From Cornus controversa (Eukaryota > Streptophyta > Magnoliopsida > Cornales > Cornaceae): DNA of 64,000 bases. Both the position numbers and the translations under genes were made by a program. The stretch covers positions 19,975,255 through 20,039,254 of the forward strand of contig CM048853.1 in the NCBI GenBank assembly GCA_026545225.1, written 5' to 3'. Position 1 is the first letter of the stretch; each line of letters opens with the position of its first letter. This document shows, piece by piece, positions 61,901 to 64,000 of the stretch. Under the pieces are notes generated by a model. That model saw only the letters and a list, made by a program, of their open reading frames with translations, made no database searches and was not told the origin of the DNA.

Positions 61901-63138
61901 ACCATCTACTCCAAAAGCTTAAGCCGCTAGAGAGCATGTAACTTAAATATATAAATCCTTCAACACGCCCCCTCACATGTGGCCTTCTTTTGGTCCAACA
62001 CGTGTTTCAATTTTAATTATCAAGGTAACGGTGAGGTTTGAACACGAAACCTTTGGCTCTGATACCATGACAAAGATATAAGCTAAATTAAGAAAACTAT
62101 TAGAGAGAGAGAGAGAGAGAAATATAGTCTACATTTCATATCCCAAAGGGTGATTACAATCTCAATATATAGTATTCTCAAGAAATAAAATAAGGAAAGC
62201 AACAATATATGGAAACATAAATTATGCCCCTAATTAAGGAATAACTGATCAAGCCCCTAATCAAGGAAGAGTTGACTATTAGCTGTCACAACATGGATCA
62301 ATTTTTGCCTTTTTTTTATAAGTTTTCTTCTTAGAAAACTGGTTTCTTAATACTTAATAGATAGCAAGAGGAGTTGTCTATTAGATAGGTTGATCAGGGT
62401 AGCATATGCCATTGGAAGCCAGTCTGGCTGAAAGGGAATGCTTCTTAAAAAGATTGCATTTTTTGGAAAAGTGCAGAGAATGGGAAAGAAAATGCCTCCT
62501 AATGATAAATTTGTTTTGAAAATGGGATTGAAAAGCAAAAAGTTGAAATACCTGTATTTGTAGGCATGTGAACATTTTAGTTCTGTTGACACTGAATAAT
62601 CCAAATGTTAGATGATGGGAACAAGAATGAAGTGGATACCAAAGATTTATTTATGCATATTCAAATACATTTGTGAACAATTTACTGGAAAGGAGAATAC
62701 ATTTGTGAACGAATACTGCATACAAATGCTTGTAAAGTTGCCATATGATCTTCCTATCGTATTACTATGAACATATAACTTCTAGTGAATTTTATTGTCA
62801 TATCATCAGAAATGGTGATTTTCAGTCTTCTCCTTTTCAAGAATGATTATTTCTCTTGTAACTATTAACTGTCATCAGGTGTCCATTATAACTGGCTTGT
62901 TCATTCTGCAAAACAATGCTGTGGTACATTTTTCTTCTCCGCTTGATTTAATCCAGTTTAATTCCCTTTCCCATTTTTTTCTCTTCTGTGTCAAACAAGC
63001 TTTTCTGATCCCTATAATGTCATTACTTGACCTGATAAAATGCCAACAGGATCAACACCAAAGGGGCGCTGCTAATGGCATTTCTATGACTTTGAAGTCA
63101 CTTTTTAAAGCAGTCGGTCCTGCTGGAGGAGGAGTACT
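10844..63138 (+). CDS. ZIFL1: ZIFL-type major facilitator transporter, 15 exons in window, 3' end cut off
   Basis: Joined exons: 10844-10988, 12540-12580, 18202-18262, 18376-18478, 18601-18703, 18911-18964, 19049-19111, 23800-23849, 23964-24039, 47343-47549, 53587-53674, 59010-59095, 59205-59312, 62879-62923, 63050-63138. They give 1319 nt (439 codons plus 2 nt) in one frame without a stop. The family is usually about 480 residues, so about 40-50 C-terminal residues lie past 64000. Hallmarks: CPGC at residues 18-21, MFS motif D-RYGRKP at 102-108, antiporter motif [10 protein letters not shown] at about 177-186, PETLHMH at 232-238, and KYGGLSY and QRGAANGI further on. ZIF/ZIFL proteins are 12-helix transporters of vacuolar or plasma membrane, linked in Arabidopsis and rice to zinc, potassium, phytosiderophore/nicotianamine and auxin traffic. 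The substrate here cannot be told. I see no disabling mutation. The symbol marks the closest family name, not proven orthology. Confidence 0.92.
10989..12539 (+). other. ZIFL intron 1 (1551 bp)
   Basis: GT..AG intron with an ordinary acceptor (cttttcag). Contents: a two-copy tandem repeat of about 52 bp around 11565-11665 (units carry ggtatgacatatacatcata), A- and T-rich stretches, and a (TA)n run at 12412-12433. No transposon coding sequence was recognised. Confidence 0.8.
12540..12580 (+). CDS. ZIFL1: ZIFL exon 2
   Basis: 41-nt exon encoding [14 protein letters not shown] (the first codon is split with exon 1), the second half of helix 1. Acceptor ccttttcag, donor atg/gtgagt, ending in phase 0. 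Confidence 0.92.
14124..14850 (-). mobile_element. Decayed Ty1/copia 3' end: LTR, polypurine tract, RNase H/RT remnant
   Basis: Minus-strand remnant. LTR about 14124-14305, starting agttgaagg and ending ctctctaaca, as in the intact Copia at 24760-30067. It is followed by the reverse-complemented polypurine tract (ctccccttaagctggagc), then antisense RNase H/RT sequence alignable by eye with 24973-25600: matching stretches include tttgctttttactg, caagtaacaagattaccacc and gatatgcttggtacg. Many indels and stops; no open frame survives. The 5' part of the element is missing. Confidence 0.75.
14995..16080 (+). mobile_element. TRIM-A array with four LTRs and perfect TSD
   Basis: LTR1 14995-15244, interior 15245-15314, LTR2 15315-15510 (3' truncated), LTR3 15511-15760, interior 15761-15830, LTR4 15831-16080. 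Full LTRs are 250 bp and run tgtagtaaccc...ggggtattaca. The 70-bp interiors begin 2 bases before a primer-binding site for initiator tRNA-Met (tggtatcaaagc at 15247-15258, one mismatch) and end with a polypurine tract (gtaggggggtggat). The pentamer tgttg occurs at 14990-14994 and again at 16081-16085: a perfect TSD around the complete array. No protein is encoded. Confidence 0.9.
16129..16490 (+). mobile_element. Solo Copia-type LTR (362 bp) with perfect TSD
   Basis: Starts tgttatgttgtgg and ends tgtcttaaca. A TATA-like box (agtatataagg) lies near 16227, followed by the probable transcript start. The pentamer ttatg is present at 16124-16128 and 16491-16495, so the copy is a solo LTR left by LTR-LTR recombination. 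A related LTR of 385 bp, attached to a gag start, lies at 50031-50415. Confidence 0.88.
18202..18262 (+). CDS. ZIFL1: ZIFL exon 3
   Basis: 61 nt encoding [20 protein letters not shown] plus one base. This is the loop 1-2 segment and the start of helix 2, with the [12 protein letters not shown] stretch typical of the family. Donor gtgagc at 18263, phase 1. Confidence 0.93.
18376..18478 (+). CDS. ZIFL1: ZIFL exon 4 (MFS signature)
   Basis: 103 nt encoding [16 protein letters not shown], then [19 protein letters not shown]. The D-R-x-G-R-K/R signature between helices 2 and 3 is intact. The donor must be the GT of gttggt at 18479 for exon 5 to stay in frame. A better-looking donor (ttg/gtattt) four bases later would shift the frame. 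The acceptor (catgaag) has a poor pyrimidine tract. Confidence 0.88.
18601..18703 (+). CDS. ZIFL1: ZIFL exon 5
   Basis: 103 nt after ttggttttag. Encodes [20 protein letters not shown] and [14 protein letters not shown], that is helices 3-4 with the family's FNTLFGLS and RFLLG stretches. Donor gtatcc at 18704, phase 0. Confidence 0.93.
18911..18964 (+). CDS. ZIFL1: ZIFL exon 6
   Basis: 54 nt encoding [18 protein letters not shown]. The KAYASE(L/I)FR junction with exon 5 is strongly conserved in ZIFL proteins. Acceptor catcaccag, donor gtaagc. Confidence 0.93.
19049..19111 (+). CDS. ZIFL1: ZIFL exon 7 (antiporter motif)
   Basis: 63 nt encoding [20 protein letters not shown] followed by Q. It contains the G-x(3)-G-P-x(2)-G-G antiporter-type motif C in helix 5. 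Acceptor tatgtcag, donor gtatat. Confidence 0.93.
20322..20531. repeat. Cluster of six near-palindromes of the form TTCGATYRATCGAA
   Basis: Copies at about 20322-20335 (ttcgattgatcgaa), 20344-20357 (ttcgattaatcgaa), 20388-20401 (ttcgatcaatcgaa), 20406-20417 (tcgattaatcga), 20495-20508 (ttcgatcaatcgaa) and a decayed one near 20517-20531 (ttcaatcaatagaa). The central YR dinucleotide varies while the arms are kept. Function unknown. Confidence 0.75.
21196..21487. repeat. Run of 7-8 short hairpins with a conserved 15-nt loop and differing, complementary stems
   Basis: The loop consensus is tgggcaactccgacg. Stems: ACATGAT/ATCATGT (21196-21202 with 21218-21224); TGGTGT/ACACCA (21224-21229 with 21245-21250); AGTGT/ACACT (21252-21256 with 21272-21276); GTATGAT/ATTATAC with one G-T pair (21278-21284 with 21300-21306); GTGAT/ATCAC (21336-21340 with 21356-21360); ATGAT/ATCAT (21373-21377 with 21393-21397); an 8-bp stem around 21426-21433 with one G-T pair; and GTATATC/GATATAC (21456-21462 with 21481-21487) with an 18-nt loop. 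Loop spacing is about 27-28 nt or roughly twice that, apart from one 37-nt step. The stems differ from unit to unit but always pair. Confidence 0.8.
23639..23722. repeat. Perfect 42-bp tandem duplication
   Basis: Two identical 42-bp units (23639-23680 and 23681-23722), starting gtgaattacttctagactga and ending ttgtagtaca, lie just upstream of exon 8. Identity implies a recent event. Confidence 0.9.
23800..23849 (+). CDS. ZIFL1: ZIFL exon 8
   Basis: 50 nt encoding [16 protein letters not shown] plus two bases of an Arg codon. This is the loop after helix 5 (family form PA.KYP..FS..S.FGRF). Donor gtaact at 23850, phase 2. Confidence 0.92.
23964..24039 (+). CDS. ZIFL1: ZIFL exon 9
   Basis: 76 nt completing Arg and encoding [20 protein letters not shown] followed by SCWLP (helix 6). 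The exon stops right after the Pro of the family PETLH motif; the rest of that motif lies 23.3 kb downstream in exon 10. Acceptor gtgatgcag, donor gtatgt. Confidence 0.92.
25205..26143 (-). pseudogene. Copia reverse transcriptase and RNase H, interrupted
   Basis: 25727-26143 encodes the RT palm with [12 protein letters not shown] and the catalytic YVDDIIISG box. 25205-25711 encodes the connection and RNase H domains ([43 protein letters not shown]), ending in a stop right after YCDN; RNase H homology continues antisense to about 25000. At least one stop or frameshift lies between the two pieces. Confidence 0.9.
26250..27014 (-). pseudogene. Copia integrase C-terminus and RT N-terminus, interrupted
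   Basis: Two open stretches. 26748-27014 continues the integrase tail ([19 protein letters not shown]) into a Ser/Pro-rich linker and stops near 26748. 26250-26639 encodes the RT start ([16 protein letters not shown], then [20 protein letters not shown] and KARLVAKGY). The frame breaks again after LETLS. These breaks separate RT from the upstream polyprotein. Confidence 0.88.
26939..29209 (-). CDS. Copia gag-protease-integrase polyprotein (756 aa), open but damaged
   Basis: Starts [13 protein letters not shown] just inside the element. Gag (about residues 20-220) is followed by a Gly/Arg-rich stretch (about 222-258) and one CCHC knuckle, [14 protein letters not shown] (about 262-275). The aspartic protease active site, DSGASSHM, lies near residue 360. 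The integrase has the HLRLGHP...CEACQLSK zinc-binding region and the core aspartates (HTDIWGP and CSDN). In place of the usual Glu in the NGVAERK box it reads NGVAKRK, so the third catalytic residue appears substituted. The frame is lost near 26990, where the integrase C-terminus continues in another frame (26748-27014). Confidence 0.9.
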   Translation of the reverse strand: MANNQPPPVKTDDMPRSITSEKLNGLNYLTWAHAVQVFLRGRKKIKYLTEELPADTKKHEDWICEDSIVMGWLWHSMESNIASTVAFCDSSKKIWESLAESFSQQSNVSRVYELYEKIFASRQSEKSLSEYYSILKNLWDQLLQYRPFTTDLEQQKRHWEEFMIASLLSGLDSDLRGFKDQILASEKLPTATNAYSRLLRSSLGQHSIVPPSESSALVSSGGGRGNSRGGFRGGRGNFSHGFRGGFCGGGRSSGCGDRKCDHCGGTNHTEPYCWMKYGKPNYVHQVTESISQPLQSSTTRGHVASDSGSRDALTTQLSELIQKLQTALPSTSTALPSTATLANSGNITCVAQSSPSWVIDSGASSHMSGNSSLFSALKPINHQIVLADGSSRPVLGKGFLHPTNSLSLSSSLYVPNFPFNLLFVSQLTKALQCSITFSPTACVFQDLRTKKMIGSGHEKNGLYYLDSDEPSSVVSSALSASVSPLQWHLRLGHPSLAKLRLAIPRLSHVSVLECEACQLSKHHRSSFSSRTHSRQTESFDVVHTDIWGPSRTVSLNGFLYFVIFVDDYSRMTWLFFMKERSELPRIFKKCYNKIFTQFGKRIKIFCSDNALEYTQSIMDSFCIDRGIIHQTSCAHTSQQNGVAKRKHRHLLDVAHTLLFNMSVPKQFWADAVLTACYLINRMPSAIVGNQTPFSLLYPSTSPFQLTPRVFGCVAFAHVLDPGRDKLSPRARKCVFLGYSQLKRDIDVIVPSLVDTM
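30068..30327. other. Intron sequence between elements
   Basis: About 260 bp of ordinary AT-rich intron DNA. No element border or coding motif recognised. Confidence 0.5.
30328..31190 (-). mobile_element. Ty3/gypsy 3' end: LTR, polypurine tract, pol C-terminal remnant
   Basis: LTR on the minus strand, 30328-30714 (387 bp), ending gcatca on the plus strand. Next comes the reverse-complemented polypurine tract (accctcctcgaagaaaac) at about 30716-30733. A 141-codon minus-strand open frame (30756-31181) follows, with [15 protein letters not shown] near its end. Reading on past its stop towards the LTR gives [11 protein letters not shown], like the C-terminus of gypsy polyproteins next to the polypurine tract. 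The frame has no clear enzyme motif. The matching 5' end lies inverted at 31892-32390. Confidence 0.65.
31157..31188. repeat. Perfect 32-bp palindrome at an element junction
   Basis: The left arm cacgtatttgtttgtc is followed directly by its exact complement gacaaacaaatacgtg, with no spacer. It lies precisely where gypsy sequence gives way to a Copia RT fragment in opposite orientation. Confidence 0.95.
31191..31310 (+). pseudogene. Copia RT fragment, inverted duplicate of 34190-34308
   Basis: Plus-strand reading includes [20 protein letters not shown]. The same sequence, nearly base for base, occurs reverse-complemented at about 34190-34308 in the decayed Copia. Similarity ends abruptly at the 32-bp palindrome on the left and near 31310 on the right. 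Confidence 0.85.
31311..31891. other. Unassigned sequence between inverted fragments
   Basis: About 580 bp with no family recognised. It could be part of the gypsy or Copia element that was carried along in the rearrangement. Confidence 0.35.
31892..32390 (+). mobile_element. Ty3/gypsy 5' end: LTR, primer-binding site, gag start
   Basis: Plus-strand LTR 31892-32280 (389 bp), beginning tgatgcaaataatt, homologous to the minus-strand LTR at 30328-30714. The primer-binding site tggtattagagtc is at 32282-32294. A gag-like start follows (about 32326: [20 protein letters not shown]), which is cut by the LINE near 32390. Together the two LTRs form an inverted pair about 1.2 kb apart, not the direct pair of an intact element. 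Confidence 0.7.
32390..34164 (-). mobile_element. L1-type LINE, 5'-truncated, RT and zf-RVT remnants
   Basis: Minus-strand non-LTR element. 33565-34164 encodes the RT core: [33 protein letters not shown] with the catalytic DD, and [12 protein letters not shown]. 32887-33369 and 32475-32942 encode the downstream region and the zinc-binding RT domain ([13 protein letters not shown], then [18 protein letters not shown]). Frames are broken by stops and indels. The 3' end at the left reads, reverse-complemented, tttatttatcaaaaaaaa, a typical plant L1 tail. The 5' end is lost where it meets Copia sequence at 34165. Confidence 0.88.
34165..37120 (-). mobile_element. Decayed Ty1/copia, 3' end missing
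   Basis: 5' LTR 36870-37120 (251 bp; plus strand agaagagata...ggccaaca), primer-binding site (gctctgatacca, reverse strand) at 36858-36869. Going left: gag (33-36.4 kb side; 36033-36356 reads [19 protein letters not shown]), knuckle remnant near 35500-35580, protease (35047-35358, [12 protein letters not shown], where the usual Gly is Ser), integrase (34458-34739, [13 protein letters not shown] and [12 protein letters not shown]), and an RT piece (34165-34380). The RT piece joins the L1 LINE directly; RNase H and the 3' LTR are absent. Numerous stops; not functional. Confidence 0.85.
37121..37826. other. Intron sequence, nothing recognised
   Basis: About 700 bp between the decayed Copia and the TRIM-A array, with no coding motif or element border. 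It ends with the pentamer tgaaa (37822-37826) that forms the left TSD of the array. Confidence 0.5.
40352..41520 (-). pseudogene. Copia reverse transcriptase and RNase H, interrupted
   Basis: 41224-41520 encodes the RT fingers ([48 protein letters not shown]) and ends in a stop. 40654-41160 carries [11 protein letters not shown] and [10 protein letters not shown]. 40352-40723 is RNase H ([28 protein letters not shown]). At least two breaks separate them. Confidence 0.9.
41554..42945 (-). CDS. Copia integrase and linker (open 463-codon stretch)
   Basis: Zinc-binding region [11 protein letters not shown]...CNSCKLGK, core [25 protein letters not shown] and [15 protein letters not shown], so all three acidic residues of the DDE core are kept. 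Then the C-terminal GKGF-like segment ([18 protein letters not shown]) and a Ser/Pro-rich linker running to the RT start ([15 protein letters not shown]). It ends in a stop close to 41554. Not a host gene. Confidence 0.9.
   Translation of the reverse strand: MGCLFPLFLPAPTLFPVSSIQSFACNNVPDLSMVWHRRLGHPNTQILSHVLHSGFLGNLECNSCKLGKSKILPFPLHASRASHCFDLIHSDVWEPSPVSSHEKFRYFVTFIDDHNRFTWVYFLRSKSEIFCTFTEFLAYVENQFSATIKTLRTDSGGEYLSTEFQAFLASKGIIHQRSCTATPQQNGVAERKNRYLLDVVRTLLLESFVPSMFWVKALKTATPLINRLPSQVLHMESPYFCLFAKQLSYDNLRIFGCVCFVHLPPHERHKLSAQSVKCAFLGYNMCQKGFVCYDPTLHRTLIPRNVIFFENQHFFPVSSVPSSSTVVLPSFEQQFSDLHQVSSRFKPGIVYTRRSRPQSLPVAPPISDPTMLQNQSVAAPPESQVHCFSRVFVPPDRYGFSSGHTISSLTATLSNFDIPTCYSHAVKHDCWRQAMQEEIAALEANHTWDIAPCPSIIVPPGCK
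42947..43240 (-). pseudogene. Copia protease with stop at the active site
   Basis: Minus-strand reading WYVD, then a TAG, then [13 protein letters not shown]. In Copia proteases a Ser normally stands between the catalytic Asp and the Gly, so one base change has put a stop inside the active-site triplet. Downstream the frame is open (42947-43210) with [20 protein letters not shown]. Confidence 0.88.
43550..44244 (-). pseudogene. Copia gag, interrupted
   Basis: Two overlapping frames (43981-44244 and 43550-44068). The second reads [20 protein letters not shown], then [14 protein letters not shown] and [16 protein letters not shown], a typical Copia gag core. A stop near 43550 separates it from the zinc knuckles just downstream ([14 protein letters not shown] and [14 protein letters not shown], about 43455-43550). 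Confidence 0.88.
45299..45314 (+). repeat. Run of 16 G
   Basis: An uninterrupted G homopolymer in intron 9. On the coding strand, so it is present in the pre-mRNA. Confidence 0.9.
45720..47020 (+). mobile_element. RTE-clade LINE, 5'-truncated
   Basis: Broken plus-strand reading gives [20 protein letters not shown] (one frame, with damage) and [20 protein letters not shown], matching the RTE reverse transcriptase core with its ADD residues. The downstream part resembles the RTE C-terminus (about 46615-46880: [12 protein letters not shown]..., [16 protein letters not shown]). The 3' end reads gttgccgatcctattaaatg followed by ggctaaagg and (GAT)n, a well-known plant RTE tail. It is interrupted by a 239-bp insertion (46036-46274). 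Confidence 0.82.
46036..46274 (-). mobile_element. Short Copia-derived insertion (primer site plus LTR) with TSD, inside the RTE LINE
   Basis: Flanked by agagg at 46031-46035 and 46275-46279. Contains a reverse-strand primer-binding site (gctttgatacca, about 46074-46085) followed by an LTR of about 190 bp that begins agttaaag and ends ctctctaac, similar to the LTRs of the Copia at 24760. The left end also starts ttgttagagag, so both ends carry the same LTR terminus in opposite orientation. Confidence 0.65.
47343..47549 (+). CDS. ZIFL1: ZIFL exon 10 (ETLH motif, central loop, helix 7)
   Basis: 207 nt (69 codons), the longest exon. Begins [12 protein letters not shown], the family PETLHxH motif minus its Pro. 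It continues through the variable, charged cytosolic loop between helices 6 and 7 ([20 protein letters not shown]), then [20 protein letters not shown] and HDMAYTE (helix 7). Donor gtaggt. Confidence 0.93.
48370..50030 (-). mobile_element. Non-coding LTR element (LARD/TRIM-like) with short interior
   Basis: 3' LTR 48370-49422 (about 490 bp without the nested TRIM-A), plus-strand start tgttagaacaaagg and end aattcccaaca. It is followed by a reverse-strand polypurine tract (atctccaccttgactc). The interior, 49423-49864 (442 bp), has no retroelement coding motif. The primer site (agctctgatactaa, reverse strand, about 49851-49864) abuts the 5' LTR, which starts at 49865 (tgttgcaataaagaaacc). The 5' LTR matches the 3' LTR through acacaaacacaagatataa and gccaaaaccggcctacat, then is cut off near 50020 by the next element. 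Confidence 0.75.
48410..48966 (+). mobile_element. TRIM-A element (two LTRs) inside the LTR of another element
   Basis: LTR1 48410-48645 (236 bp), interior 48646-48715 with primer site tggtatcagaga (last base changed) and polypurine tract gtaggggggtggat, LTR2 48716-48966 (251 bp). Flanking pentamers cgagt and ccagt differ by one base. This copy is more diverged than those in introns 2 and 11 (for example the gacgggtgtgag segment is deleted from LTR1). Confidence 0.88.
50031..50682 (+). mobile_element. Truncated Ty1/copia: 5' LTR, primer site, start of gag
   Basis: LTR 50031-50415 (tgttatgctgtgg...tttttcaca), TATA-like agcccgatatataagggc near 50160, primer site tggtatcggag at 50422-50432. The gag open frame 50452-50682 reads [20 protein letters not shown], then [14 protein letters not shown], a normal Copia gag N-terminus. 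It ends abruptly at a stop after 76 codons, where unrelated sequence follows. The LTR belongs to the same family as the solo LTR at 16129-16490. Confidence 0.87.
50860..51840. repeat. 108-bp tandem repeat, about three units, first one split by TRIM-B
   Basis: Units carry aaggctctaagattgatgtc, then ttgcccaaaaattgaaggta and gaattgcagagaaagttaag. The landmark aagattg falls at 50863, 51663 and 51771. The last two are 108 bp apart; the first pair is 108-112 bp apart once the inserted TRIM-B (about 690 bp) is removed. Origin unknown; it is not part of the preceding gag. Confidence 0.75.
50924..51603 (-). mobile_element. TRIM-B array: four LTRs of about 138 bp and two short interiors
   Basis: LTRs: 50924-51058, 51122-51258, about 51265-51402 (5' end damaged) and 51466-51603. 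They start tgtcggatctcaagc and end ggtatccaaca. Interiors 51059-51121 and 51403-51465 are about 63 bp and end with a reverse-strand primer site (agctctgatatca, agctctgatacta). Reverse-complemented, each interior reads from the primer site into cgggttcgactcgc, resembling a tRNA T-arm/B box. cgtat lies within a few bases of both outer ends (50917-50921 and 51608-51612), a likely TSD. No coding capacity. Confidence 0.82.
52808..52987 (+). mobile_element. Copia 3' LTR with polypurine tract
   Basis: LTR of 180 bp: tgttggagaatat...ttatcaaca, preceded directly by a polypurine tract (caacttgagggggggtg, about 52794-52810). TATA-like acctataaatagagatgg is near 52910. The sequence before it (about 52700-52800) looks like the untranslated 3' part of a Copia element; the rest of the element is gone. 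Plus strand. Confidence 0.75.
53279..53393 (-). mobile_element. tRNA-derived SINE
   Basis: Reverse-complemented it reads ggggctgtagcctagtggta (A-box-like tagcctagtgg), then after about 30 nt ggattcaagtcccc (B-box-like), and ends in an A-rich tail (the plus strand has ttttttcatttg at 53281). It has the order of a pol III promoter followed by a short tail, about 115 bp, and lacks the pairing of a real tRNA. No clear TSD. Confidence 0.6.
53587..53674 (+). CDS. ZIFL1: ZIFL exon 11
   Basis: 88 nt encoding [20 protein letters not shown] and NVGEVLAVS plus one base: the loop after helix 7 and the start of helix 8, with the family's SPRKYGGLS. Acceptor tttacag, donor gtacaa, phase 1. Confidence 0.93.
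53675..59009 (+). other. ZIFL intron 11 (5.3 kb)
   Basis: Donor gtacaa, acceptor aattttcag. Contains a TRIM-A (56525-57130). The sequence around it has a partly duplicated motif (aatcctccacataaactt, near 56420 and 57175). 53675-56330 and 57260-59009 show no recognised element or coding family. The short open frames near 57547-58119 match nothing I know. A pyrimidine-rich region lies at 58120-58340. Confidence 0.75.
56525..57130 (-). mobile_element. TRIM-A element with perfect TSD, 5'-side LTR rearranged
   Basis: Reverse orientation. LTR 56525-56815, carrying internal duplications of a segment including gcgatgtgggat and ctgtcaatgtggtagctcag (three copies). Damaged interior to 56880 with a reverse-strand primer site (gctctgatacca). 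Intact LTR 56881-57130 (250 bp). The pentamer acttc at 56520-56524 and 57131-57135 is a perfect TSD. Confidence 0.9.
59010..59095 (+). CDS. ZIFL1: ZIFL exon 12
   Basis: 86 nt completing a Gly and encoding [20 protein letters not shown] then IMISHIAG (helix 8 and the QLxxYPxxEK.xGP loop). Acceptor ttttcag, donor gtaagt, phase 0. Confidence 0.93.
59205..59312 (+). CDS. ZIFL1: ZIFL exon 13
   Basis: 108 nt encoding [20 protein letters not shown] and [16 protein letters not shown] (helices 9-10). Acceptor tttttttag, donor gtaagt, phase 0. Confidence 0.93.
59751..62293 (-). mobile_element. Internally deleted Ty1/copia, 2.5 kb, with perfect TSD
   Basis: 3' LTR 59751-59966, 5' LTR 62068-62293, about 14 substitutions apart (6-7%) plus a GA-repeat length change. 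TSD tggat at 59746-59750 and 62294-62298. Primer site (gctctgatacca, reverse strand) 62056-62067; polypurine tract (ctccccctcaagttgg, reverse strand) after 59966. Only RT and RNase H remain; gag, protease and most of integrase are missing. The leader beside the primer site contains, reverse-complemented, ggtttcgtgttcaaacc, like a tRNA B box. Confidence 0.9.
59952..61671 (-). pseudogene. Copia RT and RNase H remnant
   Basis: Right to left: linker (61426-61671), RT fingers (61055-61456: [58 protein letters not shown]), palm (60632-60946: [40 protein letters not shown]), damaged connection (60439-60681), RNase H (59952-60335: [47 protein letters not shown]). Several stops and frameshifts. Confidence 0.9.
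62879..62923 (+). CDS. ZIFL1: ZIFL exon 14
   Basis: 45 nt encoding [15 protein letters not shown] (helix 11 start, family SxxTGLxILQNxAV). Acceptor gtcatcag, donor gtacat, phase 0. Confidence 0.93.
63050..63138 (+). CDS. ZIFL1: ZIFL exon 15 (last exon in window)
   Basis: 89 nt encoding [20 protein letters not shown] and AVGPAGGGV plus two bases of a Leu codon. This is the conserved QRGAANG..MT..SLFK..GPAG segment. Acceptor gccaacag, donor gtgagt, phase 2. The last exon (helix 12 and C-terminus) was not found up to 64000. Confidence 0.93.
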
Positions 63139-64000
63139 GTGAGTACTTCTTTATTCTTTTAGCTTCTTTTCTTAATTTTTTGAGAAATTGGTGGCATATG
63201 TAAAGTTATTTATATTGGGTTTTCAAAGTGTCAAATGAGCTGCGGTACATCAATTATAGAATATAATGCGCATGTGGAAATGTCAAATTTCTTTAAAACA
63301 ACTTTACATCTAACTTGGGATCTTGTCATAATATGGATATGGATATTACAGTTTTTAGTTTTTTGGAGTATCTGAATTTGAATATATTGTTGACAATATT
63401 ACACTTAGGATCTTGTCTATTTCTCACCTCTCTCTCTAAGATTTCTCTCTCAACTTAGCTTATATTGTTGACAACATGTATGTATGTAAGATTTCTCTCT
63501 TTAAGTGCCATGTGTGCATAGAGCAAAATATAGATACATGACCCCTATTGAACCACATGTAAAGAGCCTAGTCATCCATGTGGACACCAAATTTTAGACC
63601 ATGATGACTTTCCTTTGGACACTGAATATTTTGACACATGTACCCTATATATTGAGCAATGTGGAATCTCCTATAGTCACCTCGGCAGGTGACCAAGCTA
63701 ATCTGATGTAAAGATCAATGCATGTGGTACCTTTGTCCATGACACTAAGGTCGTTTACTGAGGTTCTCCTACACAAACGAAACTGATCTTTAGTAATGTA
63801 TCCTTCATCATATATGCACCTCCACTGTGTACATTGACATAGAAGGCAAGACTTAGGGAATTTCTTATGCTTGGTGCACAGCCATGGGGTGACCTGCACA
63901 TCCTGTTGTGTTCTGGCTGCAATATGGTTGAAGCACGATGCTGCAGTCGCTATACAGATCCTTGGGGTTCCGTGACTTGGTTGCTAAAATTGAAGACTAG
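63139..64000 (+). other. ZIFL intron 15, incomplete
   Basis: Begins gtgagt. I searched the remaining 860 bp for the expected C-terminal exon (family pattern FSW...R......PG) and did not see it. A repeated phrase, taagatttctctct (63438 and 63487), is the only structure noted. The intron probably continues past the window, as introns 2, 7, 9, 10, 11 and 13 do for kilobases. Confidence 0.6.

Larger units (their letters stand above)
59313..62878 (+). other. ZIFL intron 13 (3.6 kb)
   Basis: Donor gtaagt, acceptor catcag. Holds a T-run of about 22 (59367-59388) and an internally deleted Copia (59751-62293). 62299-62878 has nothing recognised. Confidence 0.8.

Noticed and set aside
63139-64000. Terminal ZIFL exon
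   Set aside because: No sequence encoding the expected helix 12/C-terminus was seen; the exon is assumed to lie beyond the window.

Overview
The window is plant nuclear DNA, most likely from a eudicot. It has spliceosomal introns with GT..AG borders, Ty1/copia and Ty3/gypsy retrotransposons primed from initiator tRNA-Met, L1 and RTE LINEs, and an AT-rich satellite. The species cannot be fixed from the sequence alone. The TE-swollen introns resemble those of woody dicots; that is only an impression.

One host gene dominates. On the plus strand, 15 exons between 10844 and 63138 splice in frame into 439 codons of a major-facilitator transporter of the ZIF/ZIFL (Zinc Induced Facilitator-like) family. 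The N-terminal CPGC, the loop-2/3 DRYGRKP motif, the [10 protein letters not shown] antiporter motif and the PETLHMH motif are all present. The final exon lies beyond base 64000. Introns are bimodal: seven of 84-207 bp, and seven complete ones of 1.5-23.3 kb that are mostly filled with transposable elements.

Layout. 1-1310: LTR-like block, then a FAR1-domain scrap. 2281-9312: satellite with a two-monomer higher-order repeat, broken by an inverted pair of a small TRIM (here TRIM-A). 9503-10350: terminal-inverted-repeat element just upstream of the gene. Intron 2: decayed Copia, a four-LTR TRIM-A array and a solo Copia LTR, the last two with perfect target-site duplications (TSDs). Intron 7: a 3.2-kb LTR-like block carrying a run of hairpins with conserved loops and different but complementary stems. 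Intron 9 (23.3 kb): a young Copia, an inverted gypsy remnant, an L1 LINE, a decayed Copia, a seven-LTR head-to-head TRIM-A array with another Copia inside it, and an RTE LINE. Intron 10: an LTR element with a TRIM-A inside, a truncated Copia, a second TRIM family (TRIM-B), a Copia 3' end and a SINE. Intron 11: another TRIM-A. Intron 13: an internally deleted Copia.

No protein system other than ZIFL and the retroelement polyproteins was recognised. The most unusual signals are structural: the covarying hairpin run at 21196-21487, the TRIM-A family (250-bp LTRs around a 70-bp interior holding little more than primer site, hairpin and polypurine tract) in multi-LTR and inverted arrays with intact TSDs, and the satellite whose monomer lengths step by one 20-bp sub-motif. 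All coordinates were read by eye; splice sites and element borders may be off by a few bases.
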